In this document: positions 17,285 to 24,741 of the stretch, piece by piece
Layout of the letters: each line of letters starts with the position of its first letter
How positions within the stretch are numbered: position 1 is the stretch's first letter
NCBI RefSeq assembly: GCF_009834125.1
Contig: NZ_CP047146.1
Location: 5,759,501 to 5,823,500, forward strand
Direction of reading: 5' to 3'
DNA: 64,000 nucleotides
Source: Streptomyces sp. GS7
Lineage (GTDB): Bacteria; Actinomycetota; Actinomycetes; Streptomycetales; Streptomycetaceae
The notes under the pieces: generated by a model
The model's database searches: none
The model's input: the letters and a program-made list of their open reading frames with translations, nothing else
What the model was told of the DNA's origin: nothing
Translations under genes and position numbers: made by a program

Positions 17285-17839
17285 ATGATCAGCAAGCGCG
17301 CCGCTCTCAACGCCGCTGCCGCATGCCTCGGCATCTCGGCCCTGGTGACACCGGCAGCCCACGCCGACCAACACGCCACGGTGACCCCGCACGACGGCCA
17401 CGCCACGCTGACGCCGTTCGAAAACCACACCACTCTGACACCGCGTGAAAACCACCAGACGCCGACGCCGCACGACAGCCATGCCGGCCGACGGCGCTCC
17501 TCTCCGACCACCGCACCGCCAACTACCGGACGTGGCCTGCACCGCCGAGGTGCGGGCCACTTTTGTCGGACCACAGAACGCGGCCCGGTATCGCACCCCA
17601 CAACGGCAACGCCGATGTGCTGGAGTTCATCAAGAGTTGCGGCACGAAGGGCCGCGACGGAGGCCGGGGCCGGCCCCGTGGCACCGTTGCGCAGCCGACC
17701 CCCTCCACCGCACCGGAGTCCGGTGATCTCGGTCACTCATGCCACCCGCACGGTCCGGCGCGGGAATCGGCGGAGCCGACCGCCCGTTGTGCCGCTGGAG
17801 GACCACGGACCAGAGGGCCACGGACCGCAGGAGGCAGAC
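17285..17839 (+). pseudogene. Secreted histidine-rich repeat protein, probably degraded downstream
   Basis: A clear start: AGGAGG lies about 7 nt upstream of the ATG, and a Sec-type signal peptide covers residues 1-27 (MISKRAALN... ending AHA). Four copies of a nine-residue repeat follow (form T-x-T-P-x-x-x-H-x, residues about 32-67). After that the frame loses any protein-like character and has no stop codon of its own: it stays open into the next gene, whose own ribosome binding site and start are at 17840. The most likely reading is a frameshift that removed the natural end. A short secreted peptide or a readthrough fusion are alternatives. Confidence 0.5.
17378..17485 (+). repeat. Four tandem 27-bp repeats encoding a His-containing nonapeptide
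   Basis: Four in-frame units of 27 bp, diverged at the DNA level, encode TVTPHDGHA, TLTPFENHT, TLTPRENHQ and TPTPHDSHA. Thr1, Thr3, Pro4 and His8 are invariant. The regular histidines suggest metal binding or cell-surface interaction, by inference only. Confidence 0.8.
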
Positions 17840-18247
17840 ATGTACGGCGACCAGGCGACCATCCGCAGAATCCTCACCGAGCTCGGAGACACCTGGGCCG
17901 TCGTCGGACTGTCCGCCAACCAGCAGCGCGCCGCATACGGCGTCGCGGAGGTGCTGCAGCGCTACGGCAAGCGCATCGTCCCCGTGCATCCACGAGCCGA
18001 GACCGTGCACGGGGAAGTGGGGTATCCGTCCCTGGAAGCCGTTCCCTTCGAGATCGACGTCGTCGACACCTTCGTGCGCAGCGAACTCGCCGGAGCCGTC
18101 GCCGACCAGGCCGTCGCCGTCGGTGCCAAGGCGGTCTGGTTCCAGCTCGGTGTGGTCGACGAGCGCGCCTGGGACCGGGTGCGCGACGCGGGGCTGGACA
18201 TGGTCATGGACCGGTGTCCGGCGATTGAGATACCCCGTTTGGGCTGA
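17840..18247 (+). CDS. CoA-binding domain protein (YccU type)
   Basis: A 135-residue single-domain Rossmann protein of the COG1832 CoA-binding type: TWAVVGLSANQQRAAYGVAEVLQRYG at the nucleotide loop, VPVHP after strand 2, and a late AVWFQLGVV strand. The AGGAGG 6-8 nt before the ATG at 17840 fixes the start even though the frame is open upstream to the secreted repeat protein. Cytoplasmic; these proteins bind CoA or acyl-CoA but have no assigned reaction. Confidence 0.9.
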   Translation: MYGDQATIRRILTELGDTWAVVGLSANQQRAAYGVAEVLQRYGKRIVPVHPRAETVHGEVGYPSLEAVPFEIDVVDTFVRSELAGAVADQAVAVGAKAVWFQLGVVDERAWDRVRDAGLDMVMDRCPAIEIPRLG

Positions 18248-18272
18248 GCGCCGGGTGGGTTAGCGTCCGTGC

Positions 18273-18770
18273 ATGATCATGCCGCGTGCCGCCCGCCCCG
18301 AGGACGCCGCCGAGCTCGTCCGGCTCCGCCGTCTGATGTTCCATGCCATGAACGGCCGTGACGAGCCCGGGAGTTGGGAGGCCGATGCGGAGGCGATGGC
18401 GCGTCGGCAGCTGGCCGGTCCCGATGCTCCGCTGGGGGCGTTCGTGGTGGACGGGGACGGCGGCGGGGCCGGTGCGCCGCATCTTGCGGCCTGTGCGGTC
18501 GGCCGCATCGAGGAGCGGCTGCCCGCACCGGGCCACCCCTCCGGTCGCTTCGGCTTCGTCTTCAACGTCTGTACGGATCCCCGCTATCGGGGCCGTGGCC
18601 ATGCGCGCGCCACGACCGAGGCGCTGCTGGCGTGGTTCGCGGACCGGGGCGTCAGCCGCGTCGACCTCCATGCCACCGACGACGCCGAACCGCTCTACCG
18701 CAGCCTGGGTTTCACCGAGCACTCCACGGCGCTCTCCCTGGACCTGCGCTCCCGCGTGCGCGCCGGCTGA
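18273..18770 (+). CDS. GNAT family N-acetyltransferase
   Basis: A 165-residue acetyl-CoA-dependent transferase. The central strand VFNVCTDP is followed by the pyrophosphate loop RYRGRGHARATTEALLAWF (R/Q-x-x-G-x-G/A motif), and the C-terminal LYRSLGFTEH is the usual GNAT end. A TAGCGT hexamer 7 nt before the ATG suggests a leaderless transcript, although no good -35 was found. It starts 25 nt after the CoA-binding gene. The substrate is unknown. Confidence 0.87.
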   Translation: MIMPRAARPEDAAELVRLRRLMFHAMNGRDEPGSWEADAEAMARRQLAGPDAPLGAFVVDGDGGGAGAPHLAACAVGRIEERLPAPGHPSGRFGFVFNVCTDPRYRGRGHARATTEALLAWFADRGVSRVDLHATDDAEPLYRSLGFTEHSTALSLDLRSRVRAG

Positions 18771-18840
18771 GCGGCCCCGCCCGTCCAGCGGGCGAGCGGC
18801 CCGGACGTGCGCGGCCGGGCCCGCCGGCCGGTACGGCGCG

Positions 18841-19398
18841 TCAGGCGACGCCGAGCCCCTCCAGCACGGTGGCGCCCGGGAGTTCGGCCAGCGCCTTGCC
18901 CGGCACGATGAGCTTGCCGCGGCGGCGGCCGCTGCCGATCAGCGCGTACGGGGCATCGGCCACCGCGGCGTCCACGAGCAGCGGCCAGGAAGCGGGCAGC
19001 CCGATCGGGGTGATCCCGCCGTACTCCATCCCGCTGTCGCCGACCGCGGTGTCCATCGGGGCGAACGACGCCTTGCGGGCGCCCAGATGGCGGCGCACCA
19101 CGCCGTTGACGTCGACGCGGGTGGTGGAGAGCACGAGGCAGGCGGCCAGGGTGACCTCGCCGCCGCGCTTGCCGGCCACCACCACGCAGTTCGCCGACTG
19201 CTCCAGGAGCCAGCGGCCGTAGCGGTCGACGAGGGGTTCGGTGTCGGCGATGGCCGGGTCCGTGTCGACGTAGCGGAGTTCCCGGACGGGTACCGAGCCG
19301 CGCCAGTCGCGGATCGCCGCGGCCACCGGGCCGGTCAGCAGGTCCAGGCACTCGGCGGCGGGCCGGACATCGTCGAAGGCATCCATCGGCACGGGCAT
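18841..19398 (-). CDS. YbaK/aminoacyl-tRNA deacylase-like protein
   Basis: A protein of 185 residues. The YbaK/ProX fold (about 60-175) is recognisable from CVVVAGKRGG, LAACLVLSTTRVDVNGVVRRHLGARKASFAP and the GGITPIGLP loop. The family hydrolyses mischarged aminoacyl-tRNA in trans; here residues 1-50 form an additional helical N-terminus. Two in-frame starts, Met1 (19398) and Met5 (19386), are possible. It converges with the GNAT gene. Confidence 0.85.
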   Translation of the reverse strand: MPVPMDAFDDVRPAAECLDLLTGPVAAAIRDWRGSVPVRELRYVDTDPAIADTEPLVDRYGRWLLEQSANCVVVAGKRGGEVTLAACLVLSTTRVDVNGVVRRHLGARKASFAPMDTAVGDSGMEYGGITPIGLPASWPLLVDAAVADAPYALIGSGRRRGKLIVPGKALAELPGATVLEGLGVA

Positions 19399-19478
19399 GC
19401 ACGTCAAGCTAACAGGCGCCGCGGTGCCGGTGTCGGCCCGTCTCACGGTGCGATCACGGACCGGCCGGAACGGACCGG

Positions 19479-20045
19479 TCAGAGCGGGATGATCACCGAC
19501 ATGGTCATCTCCACCGGCTCCTCGCCGTCGTTGCGGTAGACGTGCGGGACCTTGGCCTCGAAGGTCGCCGAGGCGCCGGCGGCCACCGCGTGCTCGGCGC
19601 CGTCCACGACCAGCGTGAGGGTGCCGGCCCGGACGTGCAGCAGCTCGACGGTGCCCGGCGGATGCGGATCGGAGACGCTCTCGTCGCCGGGCATCAGCCG
19701 CCAGTCCCACATCTCGAAGGGGCCCGGCGCCTCGCCGCCCACCAGGAGCGAGGTGTGGCTCCCGGCCTCGGTGGACCACATGCGGACCGCCTCGCCCGGT
19801 GCCACGATCCGTACCTGCGGGCCCTGTTCGTAGTCGAGGAGCGTGGTGATGCTGACGCCGAGCGCGTCGGCGATCTTGACGGTGGTCCCCACGCTCGGGT
19901 TCGTACGGGCCTGCTCGATCTGGATGATCATGCCGCGGCTCACTCCGGCGCGGGCCGCGAGCGCGTCGAGGGTGTAGCCGCGTTCGGTGCGCCAGCGTTT
20001 GAGGTTGCGGGCGAGCGACTGCGTGAGCTGGTCGAGATCCGTCAC
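19479..20045 (-). CDS. XRE-family regulator with C-terminal cupin domain
   Basis: A 188-residue transcription factor: helix-turn-helix at about 7-60 (LKRWRTERGYTLDALAARAGVSRGMIIQIE) and a small-molecule-binding cupin domain at about 105-185 (PPGTVELLHVRAGTLTL, VPHVYRND). A GTG start at 20045 (VTDLDQL) is preferred over an ATG 15 codons earlier that lacks family-like sequence. It is divergent from an EamA exporter with 106 nt between the starts, the common layout of a cupin regulator controlling a neighbouring transporter. The ligand is unknown. Confidence 0.9.
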   Translation of the reverse strand: MTDLDQLTQSLARNLKRWRTERGYTLDALAARAGVSRGMIIQIEQARTNPSVGTTVKIADALGVSITTLLDYEQGPQVRIVAPGEAVRMWSTEAGSHTSLLVGGEAPGPFEMWDWRLMPGDESVSDPHPPGTVELLHVRAGTLTLVVDGAEHAVAAGASATFEAKVPHVYRNDGEEPVEMTMSVIIPL

Positions 20046-20151
20046 GGTCCGTCCAAGTCGAAGTTCAATATATTTGATTCCGCAGTTCACTTCATTGCAC
20101 TACGGTGTGGTGTACTTCAGCGTCCAGCTCACTGTACTGCGAGGTTCCAGC
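20046..20151. promoter_or_regulatory. Divergent promoter region with TGyACT repeats
   Basis: An unusually AT-rich 106-nt spacer between the XRE-cupin regulator and the EamA gene. It contains TTCAATATATTTGA (20073-20086, imperfect palindrome) and three TGyACT half-sites at 20096, 20111 and 20133. These are candidate regulator binding sites; the assignment is inference. Confidence 0.4.
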
Positions 20152-21021
20152 ATGACGGCCGCCTTCGCCCTGGCCACCAGCCTCCTCTGGGGGCTCGCCG
20201 ACTTCGGCGGCGGACTGCTCACCCGACGTTTCCACGCACTTACCGTCGTGGTGGTCTCGCAGACGCTCGCCGCCGTGGTGCTGGGCGGCATCGTGCTGGC
20301 CACCGGCGGCTGGCGGGAGGCCGGACCGCAGCTGTGGTTCGCGGTCGCGGCCGGTGTCGTCGGCCCGGTGTCGATGCTCTGCTTCTACCGCGCACTGGCC
20401 CTCGGCCCGATGGGCGTGGTCTCCCCGCTCGGCTCGCTCGGCACCGTCCTCGTACCGCTCGGCGTCGGCATCCTCGCGGGCGAACGGCCGGGACTCCTCC
20501 AGGCCACCGGTATGGCCGTCGCGGTGGCGGGCGTCCTGCTGGCGGGCGGGCCGCGGCTCGGCGGCGCGTCCGTGGCCCGCCAGACGCTCGTGCTCACGCT
20601 GATATCGGCGCTCGGCTTCGGCGCGGTGATGGCCCTGATCGCGCAGGCGTCCACGACCGTCACCGGGCTCTTCCTCGCGCTGTTCGTCCAGCGGGTGTGC
20701 AATATGGCGGTCGGCGGCACGGCGCTCTACGTCACCGTCCGGCGCGGTACCCCGGCACTGCCCGCCGAGGGCTTCGCCGCCGTCCGCCGTACGCTCCCCG
20801 CACTCGCCTTCGTCGGGATCGCCGACGTCGCCGCCAACGGCACCTACGCCGTCGCCGCCCAGCACGGCCCGGTCACGATGGCGGCGGTGCTCGCCTCCCT
20901 CTACCCGGTGGTCACCGCACTCGCCGCGCTCGGCGTCCTCAAGGAGCGGATGCGCGCGGTACAGACCGCCGGCGCCTCACTCGCCCTGGTCGGCTCGATC
21001 CTGCTCGCCGCGCACAGCTGA
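20152..21021 (+). CDS. EamA family (DMT) transporter
   Basis: A 289-residue inner-membrane protein with about ten hydrophobic helices in two EamA repeats (about 1-135 and 150-289). Characteristic stretches are LLWGLADFGGGLL at TM1, FYRALALGPMGVVSPL at the end of repeat 1 and GTYAVAAQHGPVTMAAVLASLYPVVT near the end of repeat 2. It is probably a metabolite exporter controlled by the divergent XRE-cupin regulator. The ATG at 20152 was chosen because TM1 begins there; an upstream open stretch overlaps the promoter. Confidence 0.9.
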   Translation: MTAAFALATSLLWGLADFGGGLLTRRFHALTVVVVSQTLAAVVLGGIVLATGGWREAGPQLWFAVAAGVVGPVSMLCFYRALALGPMGVVSPLGSLGTVLVPLGVGILAGERPGLLQATGMAVAVAGVLLAGGPRLGGASVARQTLVLTLISALGFGAVMALIAQASTTVTGLFLALFVQRVCNMAVGGTALYVTVRRGTPALPAEGFAAVRRTLPALAFVGIADVAANGTYAVAAQHGPVTMAAVLASLYPVVTALAALGVLKERMRAVQTAGASLALVGSILLAAHS

Positions 21022-21033
21022 CGCGACGGGCCG

Positions 21034-21816
21034 TCAGCCGCCGGGCGCCCCCTGGCGCGCCGGTTCGGCCGCCTCCCCCTGCTCCCAGTCCCCCAGCGCG
21101 CGCAGCTGCTCCGGCGTGACGCCCTCCGGGATCGGTACCGGCGCCGGTGTCCGCAGCGGCGGCTGCCAGCCGTCCCGCGGATCCCAGCTGCGCACGACCT
21201 TCGCGGGCGCCCCGGCCACCACCGCGTGGTCGGGGACCTCGCCGCGTACGACGGAGCCCGCCGCGACCACCACGTTCCTGCCCAGCCGCGCGCCGGGCAG
21301 GATCACCGCCCCGGTACCGATCCAGCTGCCGGGGCCGATGGCGACCGGATCGGTGCGCGGCCACTGCTTGCCCACCGGCACCTCGGGATCGTCGTAACTG
21401 TGGTTGGTCGTGGTGACGTACACCCCTGGACCGAAGAAGCAGTCGTCGCCGATCGTCAGCCGGACATCCGCGATCACATGGCTGCCGCGCCCGAGCACCA
21501 CACCGTTGCCCAGCGTCAGGATCGGCTCCGGCCCGAGGTCCAGGTCCGGCATCATGCCCGCGGTCAGCGTCACGTCCTGGGCGATGATGCAGTAGTCGCC
21601 GATCTCGATCCAGGGGTCACCGAAGACCGTGCCCTGCGGATAGGCGAGCCGGGTTCCGGTGCCGATCCGACGGAAGCGGTAGGGGCCGGGGCGCTCGGCG
21701 CTGACGGCCGCTGCCTCGCGCACCCAGCGCGCGCCCCGGTGGACGGCGCGCGACAGGGCCCGGCGCCGCCAGGCCGCAAGGGACGAGAACACGTTCTGGT
21801 CTATCGGCACCCGCAC
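21034..21816 (-). CDS. Acyltransferase with left-handed beta-helix (hexapeptide repeats)
   Basis: A 260-residue protein of the LacA/MaaT-type acetyltransferase fold. Hexapeptide repeats occupy about residues 70-205 (IEIGDYCIIAQDV, VLGRGSHVIADVRLTIGDDCFFGPGVYVTT, WIGTGAVILPGARLGRNVVV), ending with the usual AGAPAKVVR. An N-terminal basic helix precedes the repeats. GTG starts at 21816 or 21810 are both possible. Acceptor unknown; cell-envelope or polysaccharide decoration is typical. It is convergent with the EamA gene, 12 nt apart. Confidence 0.87.
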   Translation of the reverse strand: MRVPIDQNVFSSLAAWRRRALSRAVHRGARWVREAAAVSAERPGPYRFRRIGTGTRLAYPQGTVFGDPWIEIGDYCIIAQDVTLTAGMMPDLDLGPEPILTLGNGVVLGRGSHVIADVRLTIGDDCFFGPGVYVTTTNHSYDDPEVPVGKQWPRTDPVAIGPGSWIGTGAVILPGARLGRNVVVAAGSVVRGEVPDHAVVAGAPAKVVRSWDPRDGWQPPLRTPAPVPIPEGVTPEQLRALGDWEQGEAAEPARQGAPGG

Positions 21817-21953
21817 ACCGTACTCAGCGCGCCCCGCGACCGGCCGCGCAGCGGGCTGTGATCTTCGCCCCACCGGCCACCGCCCCCGGCAACGGCGGCG
21901 ACCGTCGTCTACGGTGCTGGTGGCGCGGCACCGAACTGGCGAGGAGACCGCAG

Positions 21954-22502
21954 ATGGCAGGACGGGCACTGATCTCACCGGTGGGCGACGACCGGCCGGA
22001 CATCGACCCCGGGGCGTACACCGCCCCCACCTCGGTCGTCGTCGGTGACGTCACCCTGGCCGCCGGCGCCAGCGTCTGGTACCACGCCGTGCTGCGCGGC
22101 GACTGCGGCCCCATCGTCCTCGGCGCCGACAGCAACATCCAGGACAACTGCACGGTGCACGTGGACCCGGGCTTCCCGGTGACCGTGGGCGAGCGGGTCT
22201 CCGTCGGCCACAACGCCGTGCTGCACGGCTGCACCGTCGAGGACGACGTCCTGGTCGGCATGGGCGCCACGGTGCTCAACGGCGCGCACATCGGCGCGGG
22301 TTCCCTGATCGCCGCCCAGGCCCTGGTCCCCCAGGGCATGCGGGTGCCGCCCGGCTCCCTGGTCGCCGGCGTCCCCGCCAAGGTCAGGCGCGAACTGACC
22401 GCGGAGGAACGGGAGACCATCAAGCTGAACGCCGCCATGTACCTCGAACTCGCCGCCCGGCACCGCGCGTCGGTGCCGGAGACCGGGGACTCCGGGAGCT
22501 GA
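21954..22502 (+). CDS. Gamma-carbonic anhydrase family protein
   Basis: A 182-residue left-handed beta-helix protein (GDVTLAAGASVWYHAVLRGDCGPIVLG, SNIQDNCTVHVD, VSVGHNAVLHGC, GMGATVLNG). The zinc ligands of the gamma-CA family are present as His in CTVHVD, VSVGHNA and VLHGC. A C-terminal helix with LNAAMYLELAARH closes the trimer in relatives. Carbonic anhydrase activity is plausible but many family members lack it. The ATG at 21954 follows an ordinary purine-rich region. Confidence 0.88.
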   Translation: MAGRALISPVGDDRPDIDPGAYTAPTSVVVGDVTLAAGASVWYHAVLRGDCGPIVLGADSNIQDNCTVHVDPGFPVTVGERVSVGHNAVLHGCTVEDDVLVGMGATVLNGAHIGAGSLIAAQALVPQGMRVPPGSLVAGVPAKVRRELTAEERETIKLNAAMYLELAARHRASVPETGDSGS

Positions 22503-22525
22503 CGGCGGCGACCGCGCACCGCACG

Positions 22526-22550
22526 GTGCGGCCCGGTCGGGGCCGCACCC
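22526..22550. terminator. Bidirectional hairpin between convergent genes
   Basis: A perfect 10-bp stem (GGTGCGGCCC / GGGCCGCACC) with a 5-nt loop lies between the gamma-CA gene and the conservon operon's last gene. Confidence 0.7.
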
Positions 22551-22580
22551 GGCGCGACGCGCGGCCGCCCCGGGCGGCCT

Positions 22581-23345
22581 TCAGCCGCGCCGGGCGTACT
22601 GCGCGGCGCTCAGCGCGGAGGACAGCAACTCCGCGTCGAAGAGCGAGGCATCGGCGAGCCGGTGGGCGTTCGCGTACGCGTTCATCATGAGCTTGGCGGT
22701 CCGCAGCGCCGAGGGGGAACGGCGGACGAGGGGCTTGGTCCAGCGCGCGATGGCGCCGTCCAGCTCCTCTTCGGCGACGACCGTGTGCAGGATGGACAGT
22801 TCCCTGGCGGTCGCCGCGTCGAAGTTGCTCGCGGTGAGGATCAGTTCGCGGATCCGGGCGGCTCCGGCCTCGTTCATGAGGCGGGGCAGCACCCCACCCC
22901 AGGCCGGCGCCACTCCGACGGCGAGTTCCGGCAGCCGGAAGCGGCACGTGTCCGCGCCGGCTCTCAGGTCGCAGAAGACCGCGAGCGCGACCCCCGCCCC
23001 GATCACTCCACCGTGCAGGCGGGCGATGGTCACCGCACCTGTGGTGGAGAGCGCCTCGCACACCCGCCGGGCCTTGTTCCCCAGGACCCGCAGGCCCGTC
23101 CCGGCCGGGTCGTCGGCCAGCGACTCCGCGAACTCCTGCCGGTCGGCCCCCAGGCAGAAGTCCGCCCCCGCGCCGGAAAGGACCACCGCGCGTATACCGG
23201 GGTCGTCCTGCACCGCGCCCAGCACGGTCAGCAGGTCGTCGAGCAACGGTTCCGACAGGGCGTTGCCGGTCTCCGGGCTGTTCAACCGGACCGTGAGCAC
23301 GGCGTCTTCGCGCTGGACGACGAGGGTCTTGAAGTGTTCGATCAT
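22581..23345 (-). CDS. Enoyl-CoA hydratase/isomerase family protein
   Basis: A 254-residue crotonase-fold protein: VLTVRLNSPETGNALS at the N-terminus, oxyanion-hole stretch GADFCLGADRQEF, and GGVIGAGVALAVFCDLRAGADTCRFRLPEL. In place of the usual catalytic Glu pattern it reads PELAVGVAPAWGG, with one Glu kept, so hydratase, isomerase or another crotonase reaction cannot be told apart. It is the last gene of the conservon operon, 26 nt after a P450, suggesting it acts on an acyl-CoA linked to the P450 substrate. Confidence 0.87.
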   Translation of the reverse strand: MIEHFKTLVVQREDAVLTVRLNSPETGNALSEPLLDDLLTVLGAVQDDPGIRAVVLSGAGADFCLGADRQEFAESLADDPAGTGLRVLGNKARRVCEALSTTGAVTIARLHGGVIGAGVALAVFCDLRAGADTCRFRLPELAVGVAPAWGGVLPRLMNEAGAARIRELILTASNFDAATARELSILHTVVAEEELDGAIARWTKPLVRRSPSALRTAKLMMNAYANAHRLADASLFDAELLSSALSAAQYARRG

Positions 23346-23371
23346 GTGTCTCTTCCTATCTCACCGCGGGA

Positions 23372-24637
23372 TCAGGAGAGCACGACCGGGAAGTTCAACT
23401 GACGCCGGAAGGCCACCCTCGGGGCCCACTCCGGCGCACGCGCGGGACGCAGGCCCGGAAAGCGTCTGAGCACGGCATCGAGCAGGGTGGCCGCCTCCAT
23501 GCGGGCCAGTGCGGCGCCGAGGCAGTAGTGGATGCCGCTGCTGAAGCTCAAGTGGGTGGCCCGGCGGCGGACATCAAAGAGGTGCGGGTCCAGGTGGTGC
23601 GCCGGGTCGTGATTGGCCACGCCGACCATGCAGTGCACCATCTGGTCCCTGCCGACCGGGACTCCTGCCAGCACCATGTCCTCGGCCGCCACCCTGCTCA
23701 CCACGTGCGTCGGGGAGTCGTACCGCAGTACCTCCTCGACAGCCCCGGAGACACCCTGCGGGTTGGCGCGCAGCCACCCCATCTGCCGGGGGTGCGCCGT
23801 GACCAGCCACACCGCGGTGGAAAGGAGGGTGGAGGTGGTCTCCAGTGCCGCGAGCACCACGAAGAGCGCGAGCCGGTACACGGCCTCGTCGGCCTTTTCC
23901 CGGTCCGGCTCAAGGTCGTCCCACGTTCTGATCCACTCGGACACGGGATCGTTCCCCGGCACCCTGCGGCGCTCCCGCACCAGGCCCGTGAAATAGTCGC
24001 GCAGTTTTCCGGTCGCGGTGTCGGAAAGGGCAAGTTGACTCGCCGAGGGCAGGAGTTCCTGCGCGAATACCTGATCGTGGGTGAGCGAACGAAGCAAGGA
24101 GAAATCGCCGGTCGGCAGCCCGAGCCATTCCCCTATCGTCACCACCGGAAGTTCTTCGCTGACGAGGGCACCGAAATCCGCCTCGCCGTCCCGCAACCTT
24201 TCCTCCAGCCGGTCGAGAAGTTCCTCCGTGGCGCTTTCAACGGTGTTCTGGATAGGGGCCAGAGAACCGGGGGCGAACATTCTGCCAAAGGACCGGCGGA
24301 CCCGGGTGTGGTGCGGCGGATTGAGTCCCGGGAGCGTACTGGCCATTTGCTGAGAGGACGACGCCGTCCAGCGGGTCGCCGCGCCCTGACGGACCCGCCA
24401 GGCACCATCCGGCACAAGCCAGGACTTACCCCTGAGTACGCGGTCGCACAGGCCGTAGGAGTTGATGAGGAACCCGCCCCACGGCGCCGGAACGACATCT
24501 CCCATCGACCGGAGTTCCGCATAGTACGGAAGAGGGTTGGCCTGCCCGTCCGGGGTGCGCAGACGGGAGAAGAGCCGTACCACAGAACGCCGATCGACAG
24601 CGGGGGCCGTTGGCAGAACAGCTATGCCGGGTTCCAC
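23372..24637 (-). CDS. Cytochrome P450 (conservon-associated, first of two)
   Basis: A soluble bacterial P450 of 421 residues. The heme-thiolate motif is FSSGIHYCLG with Cys372; the K-helix ExxR motif is EEVLR; and the I-helix reads LAALETTST, retaining the acid-Thr pair but with Ala instead of the usual Gly. The GTG start has GAAGGAG about 6 nt upstream. It lies 104 nt after the other P450 gene and 26 nt before the enoyl-CoA hydratase gene. It probably takes electrons from a ferredoxin encoded elsewhere. Substrate unknown. Confidence 0.9.
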   Translation of the reverse strand: MEPGIAVLPTAPAVDRRSVVRLFSRLRTPDGQANPLPYYAELRSMGDVVPAPWGGFLINSYGLCDRVLRGKSWLVPDGAWRVRQGAATRWTASSSQQMASTLPGLNPPHHTRVRRSFGRMFAPGSLAPIQNTVESATEELLDRLEERLRDGEADFGALVSEELPVVTIGEWLGLPTGDFSLLRSLTHDQVFAQELLPSASQLALSDTATGKLRDYFTGLVRERRRVPGNDPVSEWIRTWDDLEPDREKADEAVYRLALFVVLAALETTSTLLSTAVWLVTAHPRQMGWLRANPQGVSGAVEEVLRYDSPTHVVSRVAAEDMVLAGVPVGRDQMVHCMVGVANHDPAHHLDPHLFDVRRRATHLSFSSGIHYCLGAALARMEAATLLDAVLRRFPGLRPARAPEWAPRVAFRRQLNFPVVLS

Positions 24638-24741
24638 TGCGTAACTCCTTCGTTCAATACGCAGAGACCGAATGACCAGCCCTGACTACCCACGTATTTG
24701 AACGTTTACGCACCGCAGCGCAGGTAAGTGTGTCGTAAAGA

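Noticed and set aside
17378..17485. CRISPR-like repeats
   Set aside because: The units are contiguous, in frame, diverged, and encode a repeated peptide; there are no spacers.
17155..17736. Minus-strand gene opposite the secreted repeat protein
   Set aside because: Composition is not protein-like and it is antisense to a clear signal peptide with a strong ribosome binding site.
20046..20151. Promoter spacer read as an N-terminal extension of EamA or the XRE regulator
   Set aside because: Both frames are open here, but the extensions lack family-like sequence and would remove the promoters.
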